Shown one piece after another: positions 48,947-58,080 of a stretch of 64,000 nt of DNA. Below the pieces are notes generated by a model, which had not been told where the DNA came from, made no database searches, and was given only the letters and a program-made list of their open reading frames with translations. The stretch lies in the NCBI GenBank assembly GCA_963205255.1, contig CAUJIK010000011.1, forward strand, positions 1 through 64,000. Reading direction: 5' to 3'. How positions within the stretch are numbered: the first letter of the stretch is position 1; every line of letters begins with the position of its first letter. This stretch comes from Pseudomonadota bacterium. Its GTDB lineage: Bacteria > Pseudomonadota > Gammaproteobacteria > Steroidobacterales > Steroidobacteraceae. Both the position numbers and the translations under genes were made by a program.

Positions 48947-50688
48947 AGGCGCTGCGCCTGCTGGCCGCCGCACTGGCGCTGTGCAGCGGCGCGGCGCTGG
49001 CCGACATCCGCATCGACATCGAAGGCGTGGACGGCGACCTGCGCCGCAATGTGCTCACCTTCCTCAGCGTGGAGCGCTACCGGGAACGTTCCGGCGTCGA
49101 TGAGGACACGATGACGCGGCTGTTCAACCGCATCGATGGCGAGGTGCGCAGCGCGCTGCGGCCTTTCGGCTACTACGACCCCACGGTGCGCGCAACGTTC
49201 CGTCCCGACGGCAATGGCTGGCAGGTGGCGATCAACATCGAGCGCGGCCAGGTGGTGCGCATCACCCGGGTCAACATCGAGGTCACGGGTCCGGGCGCCG
49301 GCGACCCTTCGTTCACCGCGCTGGCCGAGTTTCCGCTGATCTCCGCCGGCATGACGCTCAACCACGGCCAGTATGAGCAGGCCAAGGGCGAACTCACGCG
49401 CACCGCGGCCGCCAACGGCTATCTCGACGCGCGGCTGCTGCGCAACCAGATGCTGGTCGACCCGCAGGCGCACACCGCCGAGATCGATGTGGCGCTGGAA
49501 ACCGGCTCGCAATACCACTTCGGAGAGGTCTCCATAGACCAGTCGGTGATCCGGCCCGAGCTGATGCGGCGCTTCCTGCGCTTCAGGGAGGGCGACGCCT
49601 ACAGCGTCACGCAGCTGCTGCGCACCCAGTTCGCGCTCGACGACAGCCTGTATTTCGCGGCCGTGGAAGTCAGCCCGCGCGACCGCGACCCCGAAACGCT
49701 GACGGTGCCCATCGCGATCACCGCCACCAAGAGCCGCCGGCAGTTCACGCTCGGCGCCGGCTACGGCACCGACACTTCCGTGCGCGGCACCATCGGCTGG
49801 CTCGATTCGCGCGTGAACGAGCACGGCCACCGGCTGCGCATCGAGCTGAAGGCTTCGGCCATCACCCAGCGGCTCGATGCGCGCTATGACATTCCCATCG
49901 GCGATCCGGCGCTGGAGAAGCTGTCGCTGGATGCGATCAGCCGCGCCGAGAAATTCGGCGATCTGAACACGCAGGAATATTCGATCAGACCCTCCATCAC
50001 CCAGGTCAGCGGTCGCTGGCAGCAGGTGCTGTCGGTAGCGGCCACCCACACCGTGACCAACCGCGGCGCGCTCGACCGTCAGTCGGCCAACCTGCTGGTG
50101 CCCGGCATCACTTATGCCTCGGTACCGGAGGGTTTCCTGGGCGAAGCACTGTTCAGCCGCGAGCTCTATGCCGAACTGATCGGCTCCCACTCGGCGCTGG
50201 GCTCGGATTCGGACTTCCTGCGGCTGCTGCTGCAGAGCGAGCGCGTGTTCAATCTTTCCGACCGCTGGCATCTGCTGCTGCGCGCGGAATTCGGCGTCAG
50301 CCTGGCGCGCAATTTCAGCGACCTGCCCGGCATCTACCGCTTCTTCGCCGGCGGCGATCGCAGCGTGCGCGGCTTTGCCTACAACAGCCTCTCGCCGGAA
50401 GAAAACGTGATCATGCGTGACGGCACCACGCAGTTGCAGAAGACCGGCGGCCGCAACCTCATGGTGGGCAGCGTGGAACTGGCGCGCGACCTGCCGCGCA
50501 ATTTTGCCGTCGCCACGTTCTTCGATGCGGGCAATGCCTTCAACCGCTTCGGCGACCCCATGGAATACTCCGCCGGCGTCGGCCTGCGCTATCGCCTGCC
50601 GGTGGTTTCCATTGGCCTCGATATCGCCCAGCCGCTGTCGCGCAACGGCAGTCCGCGCCTGCACCTCAACATCTCGCCCAAGCTGTGA
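48943..50688 (+). CDS. tamA: Translocation and assembly module subunit TamA
   Basis: 581 aa. Signal peptide residues 1-20. Three POTRA-like domains (about 20-260; RIDIEGVDGDLRRNVLTFLSVER, VVRITRVNIEVTG, FGEVSIDQSVIRPELMRRFLRFREGDAY). An Omp85 16-stranded barrel follows, with FFAGGDRSVRGFAYNSLSP in the conserved L6 loop and a final strand RLHLNISPKL. An outer-membrane protein that works with TamB in protein and phospholipid transport. Stop and tamB start overlap (GTGA). Confidence 0.93.
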   Translation: MKALRLLAAALALCSGAALADIRIDIEGVDGDLRRNVLTFLSVERYRERSGVDEDTMTRLFNRIDGEVRSALRPFGYYDPTVRATFRPDGNGWQVAINIERGQVVRITRVNIEVTGPGAGDPSFTALAEFPLISAGMTLNHGQYEQAKGELTRTAAANGYLDARLLRNQMLVDPQAHTAEIDVALETGSQYHFGEVSIDQSVIRPELMRRFLRFREGDAYSVTQLLRTQFALDDSLYFAAVEVSPRDRDPETLTVPIAITATKSRRQFTLGAGYGTDTSVRGTIGWLDSRVNEHGHRLRIELKASAITQRLDARYDIPIGDPALEKLSLDAISRAEKFGDLNTQEYSIRPSITQVSGRWQQVLSVAATHTVTNRGALDRQSANLLVPGITYASVPEGFLGEALFSRELYAELIGSHSALGSDSDFLRLLLQSERVFNLSDRWHLLLRAEFGVSLARNFSDLPGIYRFFAGGDRSVRGFAYNSLSPEENVIMRDGTTQLQKTGGRNLMVGSVELARDLPRNFAVATFFDAGNAFNRFGDPMEYSAGVGLRYRLPVVSIGLDIAQPLSRNGSPRLHLNISPKL

Positions 50689-53600
50689 AGATCCGCTACC
50701 CCATACTGCTGGATCTGCTGACGATGCTGCTGCTGGCGCCGACCGCGGCGCTTTATTACACCGCGGGCACCGAATCGGGGCTGCAGTTCATGGCCGCGCG
50801 ACTCAATCGCACCTTCGGCCCCGTCACCCTCACGGTGGAGGGCGCCTCCGGCTCCCTGCGCCATGGCTTCCATCTGGAGCGGCTGCGCGTGCAGCACCGT
50901 CTCGCCGACACCGACCTGCGCGATGTCACCGGCAAGATCAACTTCGTGCCGCTGCTGGCGCAGCGCATCCAGCTGCAGGAGGCCAGGGTCGGCCGCGCCG
51001 ACGTCACTGTGTTCCGCAGCACCGAGAGTGACGGCAAACCGCGCGCGCCGCGCTTCCTCGCGCGGCTGCTGCAGATCAATGTCGAGGATCTCACGGTGGC
51101 ATCGGGCGGGCTGACGCTGATCAGCGGCCAGCACTACGAGGCACGCAATGTGCGCGCCGCGGGCCGGGTGACCCCGTCGCAGATCCGCCTGCGCCGCGCG
51201 GCGCTGGAGCTGCCGGAGCAACGCCTGCGCGCCGAAGGCACGGTACGGCTGCACTCGGCATTGCCGCTGGGGCTGGAAGGAGCGCTGCAGCTGCGTTACC
51301 AGCCGGAGGATCTGCCGGAGTGGCAGATGCGCGCGTCCTTCGATGGCGACCTGGACGCCCTGCCGGTGCACGCCGCCATCGACACGCCCTTCCGTGCCCG
51401 CTCCGAAGGGCAGGTCATCGACCTCAACAGCGGTTGGGTCTACAGCGGCAAGGCGGATGTCAGCGATGTGGACCTGACCGATTTCGGCGGCGGCAACGCG
51501 CTCGGCCTGATCTCGGGCCAGCTCGATATCGAAGCCGATGACGAGGGTTATCGCGCGCGCGGCCGCGCCATACCGGCGGGACTCAAGGCGGGCGCCTTCG
51601 ATGTGAGCTTCGACGGCCTCTACCGCAACCGCAGCCTTGCCATTCACTCGGCCAGCGCCCGGCATGTCGGTTCAGGCGCGCTGCTGAGCACACAGGGCAG
51701 CGTGACGCTGGCGGACGCAGGCGGCACGGTGCTGGATCTCTCGGGCGACTGGACGCAGTTCCGCTGGCCGCTCACCGGCGAGGAAATCTCGGTAGTCAGC
51801 GCTGAAGGCAGGTACAACCTGCGCGGCGCCAAACCCTGGAATGTGGAAGCCAGCGGTGAATTCACCTCGGCGGACCTGCCGCCCATGCCCTTCACGGTCA
51901 ACGGCCAGCTGTCCGCCGAACGCTTCGATTTCGCTGATGCGCAACTGCAGCTGCTGGAGGGCAGCGCCACACTCGACGGCCATGCGCGCTGGACTCCCGA
52001 CGAAGCCTGGCACGTCGAAGGACGCGTCGAACGCATCAATCCCGCCGCATTGCGCGCCGACCTTCCCGGCCGGCTGAGCTTCGACATCAATGCCTCGGGC
52101 GCTCCCTTCGGTGACGATGGCACGCTGTCCATCGGCATCGGACGTCTCACCGGCAGCCTGCGCAATGCCAGCGCCCAGGGTCAGGGACGCGCCGAACGAG
52201 CCGCCGGCAGCGATGCCTGGCAGTTCCACAATGTGGACCTGCGCCTCGGCCGCACGCAGCTGCAGCTGGATGGGCAGTTCAGCGATGCACGGCGCGACCT
52301 CACCTTCGCGCTCGATGCCGACGACCTGAGCCTGCTCGACCGCGAAGCGCGCGGCCGCCTCAGTGTGCGCGGCCGCATTGCCGGCAACAGCCAGGCGCCG
52401 GTGCTGCTGTTCAAGGCGCGCGGCACGGATTTCAGCTGGGGCTCGACCGAGCTTGCGGCGCTGGATGCCGATGTGGATCTGGACCTTGGAGCGGAGGGAC
52501 ACACCGCCGGCCAGATCCGGCTCACGGGCCTTGCGGCCGGGCTGCGCAAGATGGAGCGCGCCTCCATCGTGCTCTCCGGCAGACCTGCGGCACAGCGCAT
52601 CGTGGCCGATTTCGAGGCCGCGCCGGCGCACGCCGGACTCACCGCCGAGGGTGTGTTCGCTGACGGCCGCTGGCAGGGAAAACTGCAGAGCCTGCGCATC
52701 GACGACGTGGACCCGGCCCGCAACCTGCGCCTGACGCTGGAGAAGCCCGCGGACCTTGCGTTCTCCGCACAGACGCTGGATCTGGCCGACCTGTGCCTCA
52801 CGGGCGACGAGGCCAGGCTGTGTCTTGCCCTGCAGCACAATCCGCAGAACTGGCAAAGCCGCTTCTCCGCCACGCAACTGCCGCTGCGCATGCTCACGGC
52901 GGGCCTGGCACAGAACATCGACTACAACGGCGCCATCAATCTCGCCGGCCACGCCATGGGTGGTCCCGGCCGCCTGCCCACCGGGGAAGTGCGCGCGGAA
53001 CTTGCCGACGCCGAGCTGGTGCATCACGTCGGCAACGATCGCACCGAACGCACGGCGCTGGGCTCGGGCCGCATCGACGCCAGCGCCACCGATGCGGATT
53101 TCTCCGTCACCGTCGGCCTCGACGCCGGTGAAGCAGGCCATGTACGCGGCGGGCTGCGGGGGCAGCGGCAAGGCGAACGCTGGCAGAATCATCCCGTCAG
53201 CGGCCAGTTCGAAGTCGCGACCAGCGGTCTGGGCATCCTCGAAGCCCATGTGACGGAGATCGACCGCGCCACCGGCAGGCTGAACAGTGAAGTGCGGCTC
53301 GGCGGCACGCTGGGTTCGCCCACCATCGCGGGACACCTGCAATTGCGCGACGCGCGCATCGACAGCTATCAGGTGAACCTGTCGATGCGGGACCTGAACC
53401 TCGACGCGGACCTGGACACCAACACGCTGCGCCTCACCGGCCAGACGCGCATCGGCGAAGGCAGCGCCAAAGTCAGCGGCCGTCTGAGCTGGCGCGATCT
53501 CGAGCCCTACGGCGACCTGCATATCGAAGGCGAAAACCTGCTGCTGGTGGATGTGCCCGAGGCGCGCATCCACGCCTCGCCCAATCTGGATTTCAATCTG

Positions 53601-54437
53601 GCCGGCCGGCGCATCAACGCCACCGGCACGGTGAAGATCCCCGCCGCGCGCCTGGAGCCGGCCGATCTCACCAACGCCGTGCTGGCTTCCGACGACGAGG
53701 TGCTGGTGGGCACAGAGCCGGTGGACCCCGCGCAGCGCTGGCTGGTGATCAGCGACATCCGCCTCGAGCTCGGCGACGCGGTGGAAGTCGATGCGCTGGG
53801 CCTCACGGCGAAACTGGGCGGCGGCATCCAGGTGAAGCTGGAAGAAAGCGGGGTAACCCGCGGCCTGGGCGAACTGAATGTCACCTCCGGCCGCTATGCC
53901 GCGCTCGGACGCCTGCTCGACATTTCACGCGGCCGCCTGCTGTTCAACAACGGACCGCTCGGCGACCCCGGCATCGACCTGCGCGCGCAGAAGGAATTCC
54001 CCGACATCACCGCCGGTGTCAACGTGCGCGGCACACTGCGCGCGCCGCGCATGACCTTCTTCTCCGAACCCTCGATCCCGCAGTCGCAGATCGCCTCGCT
54101 GATCCTCGCCGGCGGTTCGCTCGAAAGCGTGCAGAACAGCAGCCAGAACGGCTCGGCGCGCAACGACCTGCTGGCGCAGGGCGGCGCGATTCTCGCGCAG
54201 CAATTCGGCAACCGCGTCGGCATCGAGGACGTGAGCATCGAATCGGACCTGAGCAACGAGACCAGCCTGGTTCTGGGCAAATACCTCTCGCCGCGGCTCT
54301 ATGTGAGCTACGGCATCTCGCTGGCCGAGGCCATCAACACGCTGAAGCTGCGCTACACCATCACCGACAACTGGACGCTGAAGACCGAATCCGGCAAGGC
54401 GCGCAGTGCCGACATCGTTTACACCGTCGAGAAGTAG
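50685..54437 (+). CDS. tamB: Translocation and assembly module subunit TamB
   Basis: 1250 aa from GTG. N-terminal signal anchor (ILLDLLTMLLLAPTAALYYTAG). The body is a long beta-groove. The C-terminal DUF490/TamB domain is clear: ILAGGSLESVQNSS, ILAQQFGNRVGIEDVSIESD, LSPRLYVSYGISLAEAINTLKLRYTITDNWTLKTESG. It spans the periplasm from the inner membrane to TamA. Length and order are normal. With ydbH at 18297 this gives two AsmA-like lipid-transport proteins in the window. Confidence 0.94.
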   Translation: MKIRYPILLDLLTMLLLAPTAALYYTAGTESGLQFMAARLNRTFGPVTLTVEGASGSLRHGFHLERLRVQHRLADTDLRDVTGKINFVPLLAQRIQLQEARVGRADVTVFRSTESDGKPRAPRFLARLLQINVEDLTVASGGLTLISGQHYEARNVRAAGRVTPSQIRLRRAALELPEQRLRAEGTVRLHSALPLGLEGALQLRYQPEDLPEWQMRASFDGDLDALPVHAAIDTPFRARSEGQVIDLNSGWVYSGKADVSDVDLTDFGGGNALGLISGQLDIEADDEGYRARGRAIPAGLKAGAFDVSFDGLYRNRSLAIHSASARHVGSGALLSTQGSVTLADAGGTVLDLSGDWTQFRWPLTGEEISVVSAEGRYNLRGAKPWNVEASGEFTSADLPPMPFTVNGQLSAERFDFADAQLQLLEGSATLDGHARWTPDEAWHVEGRVERINPAALRADLPGRLSFDINASGAPFGDDGTLSIGIGRLTGSLRNASAQGQGRAERAAGSDAWQFHNVDLRLGRTQLQLDGQFSDARRDLTFALDADDLSLLDREARGRLSVRGRIAGNSQAPVLLFKARGTDFSWGSTELAALDADVDLDLGAEGHTAGQIRLTGLAAGLRKMERASIVLSGRPAAQRIVADFEAAPAHAGLTAEGVFADGRWQGKLQSLRIDDVDPARNLRLTLEKPADLAFSAQTLDLADLCLTGDEARLCLALQHNPQNWQSRFSATQLPLRMLTAGLAQNIDYNGAINLAGHAMGGPGRLPTGEVRAELADAELVHHVGNDRTERTALGSGRIDASATDADFSVTVGLDAGEAGHVRGGLRGQRQGERWQNHPVSGQFEVATSGLGILEAHVTEIDRATGRLNSEVRLGGTLGSPTIAGHLQLRDARIDSYQVNLSMRDLNLDADLDTNTLRLTGQTRIGEGSAKVSGRLSWRDLEPYGDLHIEGENLLLVDVPEARIHASPNLDFNLAGRRINATGTVKIPAARLEPADLTNAVLASDDEVLVGTEPVDPAQRWLVISDIRLELGDAVEVDALGLTAKLGGGIQVKLEESGVTRGLGELNVTSGRYAALGRLLDISRGRLLFNNGPLGDPGIDLRAQKEFPDITAGVNVRGTLRAPRMTFFSEPSIPQSQIASLILAGGSLESVQNSSQNGSARNDLLAQGGAILAQQFGNRVGIEDVSIESDLSNETSLVLGKYLSPRLYVSYGISLAEAINTLKLRYTITDNWTLKTESGKARSADIVYTVEK

Positions 54438-54449
54438 CCCGGGAAACGG

Positions 54450-54866
54450 CTACGGCGTGACCAGCGGCACGCGCGGGAAATAGTGGCGATAACGTCGTTC
54501 GTCGCGCGTGAGGATGCCGCAGCCCAGCACCGCGGCATGGGCGCCGATCAGAAAATCCGCCAGGATTGAAAGGCGCGGCCCGCCTGCCCTGCGGTAGTGC
54601 CGGTGGGCGACACCCGCAAGGAACAGAGCCTGCCGCGACATGTCCCTGAAACCAAGCTCCAGATCGTCAATGCACTGCTCCAGCTTCGCCTGCGATGCGA
54701 ATGACGACGCAAGCTCGGCGTAGATCACGGGGTTGATGGCGAGTTCATGCACGCGTGACTGATGACGCATCTGGCGTACCGACCATTCGTGCCACCGGGG
54801 ATCGCCTTCAACCATGTCGATGAGAACATTGGTGTCGACCAGCAACACCAGTCTACGGCTCCCCAT
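54450..54866 (-). CDS. vapC: PIN-domain toxin (VapC family)
   Basis: 138 aa from ATG 54866, overlapping the antitoxin stop by 14 bases (an ATG at 54884 is the alternative). Acidic PIN residues: Asp in LVDTNVLIDM, Glu in VIYAELAS, Asp in ILADFLIGAHA, Asp in TRDERRY. A Mg2+-dependent ribonuclease, probably acting on tRNA or rRNA as other VapC toxins do. Intact. Converges with tamB across 12 bases. Confidence 0.9.
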   Translation of the reverse strand: MGSRRLVLLVDTNVLIDMVEGDPRWHEWSVRQMRHQSRVHELAINPVIYAELASSFASQAKLEQCIDDLELGFRDMSRQALFLAGVAHRHYRRAGGPRLSILADFLIGAHAAVLGCGILTRDERRYRHYFPRVPLVTP

Positions 54867-55140
54867 TGATGACGTAGTCGTCACCGCGAATGAACTTCAT
54901 GTATTCGGCCGTACTGCCCCACTTGAAGTCGGCACAGCCGATGGCGCGGTCGAACCGGTCCGGGCGCGGCTCCGGCGCCGCTTGCAGCGCGCCGCCTCCC
55001 CCCGCATTGCGCAGCACCACCTCCCCACGCTCGTCGACCACGAAATCCACCTCGTCGCCGGGTTTGAGGCCCAGCGCGTCGCGGACCCGCTTGGGGATGG
55101 TGACCTGCCCTTTCACTGTCAGTGCGTTCGCCATTTGCAT
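54853..55140 (-). CDS. vapB: AbrB-type antitoxin (VapB-like)
   Basis: 95 aa from ATG 55140 (a second ATG at 55134 is equally possible). The N-terminal swapped-hairpin SpoVT/AbrB domain reads NALTVKGQVTIPKRVRDALGLKPGDEVDFVVDERGEVVLRN. The C-terminal tail (FDRAIGCADFKWGSTAEYMKFIRGDD) would bind and block the toxin. Immediately upstream is a long inverted repeat that fits autoregulation. An upstream in-frame start at 55203 would put the operator inside the gene and is rejected. Confidence 0.88.
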   Translation of the reverse strand: MQMANALTVKGQVTIPKRVRDALGLKPGDEVDFVVDERGEVVLRNAGGGGALQAAPEPRPDRFDRAIGCADFKWGSTAEYMKFIRGDDYVINGEP

Positions 55141-55175
55141 GGAAGTATTACACGACCCAGCCCGGTAATACTTCC
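55141..55175 (-). promoter_or_regulatory. Operator/promoter of the vapBC pair
   Basis: GGAAGTATTAC (55141-55151) and GTAATACTTCC (55165-55175) form a perfect 11-bp inverted repeat with a 13-base spacer, ending at the antitoxin ATG. On the minus strand the distal half-site contains TATTAC, a possible -10, with TTGCGG 18 bases upstream. Half-sites are 24 bases apart centre to centre, suiting an AbrB-type dimer pair. Confidence 0.7.
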
Positions 55176-55238
55176 AGCCTTGATTCTGCCGCAATTGCGT
55201 CAAAATGCGCGCCAGAGGCCGGCATCACGGCCTGGCGC

Positions 55239-55282
55239 TTGCAGTGCTGATTATTTATGCATAGAATTTGAATTCTTATGCA
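55239..55282 (+). promoter_or_regulatory. argR promoter with ARG-box-like operator
   Basis: TTGCAG (55239-55244), 17-base spacer, TAGAAT (55262-55267). Overlapping it, TGCATAGAATT (from 55258) and AATTCTTATGCA (to 55282) form an almost perfect inverted repeat with ARG-box character (AT-rich, TGCAT ends). The start of transcription would fall near 55274, only 4-10 bases before the possible ATG codons, so the message may be almost leaderless. Confidence 0.55.
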
Positions 55283-55730
55283 CATGGACCGCCACCTCAC
55301 CGACCGCCGCGACGCCATCCTGCGCCATCTGCGCGGCGCGGCCGTGCGCCGGCAGTCGGACCTCGTGGGCCTGCTGAAGCAGGACGGCTTCGAGGTCACG
55401 CAGTCCTCGGTGAGCCGCGACATGCGCGAGCTGGGCGTGCTGAAGGCCGGCGGCCGCTACCTGCCTCCGGGCGAGGAAGCTGCTCCGGCGCCGGGCAGCT
55501 TCACGGCCGTGGCGCGCTTCGTGCGCAGCATCCGCGCGGCCGGCCCCTCGCTCACCGTGGTGAGCACCTCTGTGGGCGCCGCCGCCAGCGTGGCGCTGGC
55601 CATCGACCGGGTCTCCTGGCCCGAGGTGGTGGGCACCATCTCCGGCGACGACACCATTTTCATCGCCACGCAGGATGGCGAGGCGCAGTCGCGCCTCATC
55701 GACCACCTGCACTCCGTTTTCCGCATCTAA
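55278..55730 (+). CDS. argR: Arginine repressor
   Basis: 150 aa from ATG 55278 (ATG 55284 also possible; no clear ribosome site for either). Winged-helix N-terminal domain with TQSSVSRDMRELGVLK, the DNA-recognition helix. C-terminal hexamerisation and arginine-binding domain with AAASVALAIDRVSWPEVVGTISGDDTIFIATQD, including the GDD motif that binds arginine. First gene of the arg cluster and likely autoregulated through the overlapping operator. Confidence 0.95.
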   Translation: MHMDRHLTDRRDAILRHLRGAAVRRQSDLVGLLKQDGFEVTQSSVSRDMRELGVLKAGGRYLPPGEEAAPAPGSFTAVARFVRSIRAAGPSLTVVSTSVGAAASVALAIDRVSWPEVVGTISGDDTIFIATQDGEAQSRLIDHLHSVFRI

Positions 55731-55742
55731 GAAGTAACCATC

Positions 55743-56972
55743 ATGTCGAAGACTTCCCCCACGGGCGTCCAGCCCATCGTTCTGGCCTATTCCGGCGGCC
55801 TCGATACCTCCTTCCTCGTGCCCTGGGTGGCCGAGAACACGGGGCGGCCGGTCATCACCGTCACCGTGGACACCGGCGGCATCGACGCCGCGCAGGCGAA
55901 AACCCTGCACGAGCGCGCGCTGGCGCTGGGCGCCATCGACCATCACCAGATCGACGCGCGCGCCGATTATTTCGAGCAGGTGCTGCGCTTCCTCATCATG
56001 GGCAATGTGCGCCGCGGCAACCTCTATCCGCTGTGCGTGGGCGCCGAGCGCGTGATGCAGGCACAGACCATCGCGCGCGTGGCGCATGAGCTGGGCACGA
56101 ACATGATCGCGCACGGGTGCACCGCGGCCGGCAACGACCAGGTGCGCTTCGAAGTCGCGCTGCGCACGCTGGCGCCGGACCTGGAAGTGTTCGCGCCGGT
56201 GCGCGACCAGGCCTTCAAGCGCCAGGAAGAGCTCGACTATCTCAAGGAGCGCAACCTGCCGATCCCGCCGCATGGCGCCGCGTACTCCATCAATCGCGGC
56301 CTGTGGGGCGTGACCATCGGCGGCACAGAGACGCTGACCTCCACCGGCAGCATCCCGGACAGCGCCTGGGTGCTGTCGAAGGACGCCTTCGACAAGCCGG
56401 CCATGCCGCAGCACCACAGCATCCACTTCGAGAAGGGCCGGCCCGTGGGCCTCGACGGCAAGACCATGACGCCGGTGGAAGTGATCGAACGGCTGGAAGA
56501 AATCGGCGCGCGCTTCGGCATCGGCCGCGGCATCCACCTGGGCGACACCATCATTGGTACCAAGGGACGTGTGGCCTTCGAAGCGCCGGCCGCCGACATC
56601 CTGCTCAACGCGCATCGCGAGCTGGAAAAGCTCGTGACCACGCCGCGCCAGCAGCGCATCAAGGACCTGGTTGCCGGCCCCTACGGCGACCTGGTGCATG
56701 AAGGGCAACTGCTCGATCCGGTGTGCCGCGACATCGAGGCGCTGCTGCTCTCTTCACAGGAGCGCGTCACCGGCGATGTGCATGTGCTGCTGCGGCCCGG
56801 TTCCTGCTTCGTCGAGGGCGTCGAGTCGCCGTTCTCGCTGATGAAGGCCTCCAAGGGCGTCTACGGCGAAGCCGTGGGCGAATGGACGCCGCAGGACGCG
56901 CTGGGCTTCTCCAAGATCGTCGCCCTCACGGGCGTGTTCCACCGCCGCGCCGGCGAACAGGCGAGCAAGTAG
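55743..56972 (+). CDS. argG: Argininosuccinate synthase
   Basis: 409 aa. Joins citrulline and aspartate using ATP. P-loop AYSGGLDTSFLVPW near residue 15, then GCTAAGNDQVRFE, and later YSINRGLWGVTIGGTETLT. Complete and colinear with the ArgG family. It starts 12 bases after argR and lies upstream of the unassigned P-loop gene. In this cluster it must act on citrulline made by deacetylating acetylcitrulline. Confidence 0.96.
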   Translation: MSKTSPTGVQPIVLAYSGGLDTSFLVPWVAENTGRPVITVTVDTGGIDAAQAKTLHERALALGAIDHHQIDARADYFEQVLRFLIMGNVRRGNLYPLCVGAERVMQAQTIARVAHELGTNMIAHGCTAAGNDQVRFEVALRTLAPDLEVFAPVRDQAFKRQEELDYLKERNLPIPPHGAAYSINRGLWGVTIGGTETLTSTGSIPDSAWVLSKDAFDKPAMPQHHSIHFEKGRPVGLDGKTMTPVEVIERLEEIGARFGIGRGIHLGDTIIGTKGRVAFEAPAADILLNAHRELEKLVTTPRQQRIKDLVAGPYGDLVHEGQLLDPVCRDIEALLLSSQERVTGDVHVLLRPGSCFVEGVESPFSLMKASKGVYGEAVGEWTPQDALGFSKIVALTGVFHRRAGEQASK

Positions 56973-56996
56973 GCCAGGCAGAAGGAAAGTACCGCG

Positions 56997-58073
56997 ATGA
57001 GAAGTGTGGTGGTCGACAAGATCGGTTCGGTGACGCAGGCGCTGAGCCTCAAGCACGATCTGCGCATTTCCGACGACATTCCGTCCGAAGAAGGCGTGGT
57101 GCTGGTGGTCGAGATCCTCACCAACAAGTCCAACTACAACACGCTGGAGCTGACCAGCGGCCGCATGGCCAAGGTGATGCGCGGCGATATCGTCGTGGGT
57201 GCGCTTGGGCCGCGGCGCGCGCTGTTCGGCTATTCGGGCCATGTGCCCGCCTCGCTCAAGCGCGGCGATGTGATCCAGATGCTCAACATCGGTGGCGTGC
57301 TCGGCGTGTGCGACTCGGTGAACCCCGACAAGGGCCAGCCCTTCGACTGCCGCGTGCTCGGCGTGGTGCTGCAGTTCCCTTACCTCGGCGAACGCATCGG
57401 CGTGCCGGCGCGCGTGGGCTCGCGCAAGCTCGACCCCGATGCACGGCTCGAAACCAACGGCGTGCCGGTGGTGGCGCTGGCCGGCACCTGCATGGAAGCC
57501 GGCAAGACGGCGGCGGCCTGCTCCATCGTCTCGCGCATGCGTCATCGCGGCCTCACCGTGGACGTGTTCAAGGCCACGGGCGTGTCGCTGCGGCGTGACA
57601 TCCTCGCGATGGAAGATTCGGGCGCGCGCAATTCGATGATCTTCACCGATCTGGGCATCGTCACCACCACGGGCAAGTCCGGCCCGGCGCTGACGCGCGC
57701 CATGCTCACCGAGCTTGCGGCGCGCAAGCCCGACGTGATCGTGTTCGAGCTGGGCGATGGCCTCATCGGCACCTATGGCGTCGACGCCATCCTCGAGTGC
57801 GAGGACATCCGCAACGCGCTCACCAGCGTGGTGCTGTCGGCCAACGATCCGGTGGCGGCCTGGGGCGGCGTGCGGCTGCTGCGCGAGCGCTTCGGCATCG
57901 AACCGGCCGTGGTCACGGGGCCGGCCACCGACAACAGCGTGGGCGTGGACATCATCGGCGAGCAGATGCAGGTCAAGGCCTTCAACGCCATCACCAATGG
58001 CGCGGCGCTGGGCGACTGCGTGATCGACAGCATCGGCCTCACCGCGAAGTTCCCCGCGCCGGTGGCGGCCTGA
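56997..58073 (+). CDS. P-loop NTPase-like protein inside the arg operon, function unknown
   Basis: 358 aa with GAAGGAAAG upstream. Residues 1-150 look beta-rich (VVLVVEILTNKSNYNTLELTSGRMAKV). A P-loop GTCMEAGKT at 163-171 begins a BioD/MinD-like Rossmann domain: SRMRHRGLTVDVFKATGVSLRRDIL, then IVFELGDGLIGTYGVDAIL with Glu-Leu-Gly-Asp in the Walker B-like position. Ends AALGDCVIDSIGLTAKF. I do not recognise a named family. Seven bases before argC, so cotranscribed. A role in arginine synthesis or its control is inferred from position only. Confidence 0.85.
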   Translation: MRSVVVDKIGSVTQALSLKHDLRISDDIPSEEGVVLVVEILTNKSNYNTLELTSGRMAKVMRGDIVVGALGPRRALFGYSGHVPASLKRGDVIQMLNIGGVLGVCDSVNPDKGQPFDCRVLGVVLQFPYLGERIGVPARVGSRKLDPDARLETNGVPVVALAGTCMEAGKTAAACSIVSRMRHRGLTVDVFKATGVSLRRDILAMEDSGARNSMIFTDLGIVTTTGKSGPALTRAMLTELAARKPDVIVFELGDGLIGTYGVDAILECEDIRNALTSVVLSANDPVAAWGGVRLLRERFGIEPAVVTGPATDNSVGVDIIGEQMQVKAFNAITNGAALGDCVIDSIGLTAKFPAPVAA

Positions 58074-58080
58074 GATCGCC

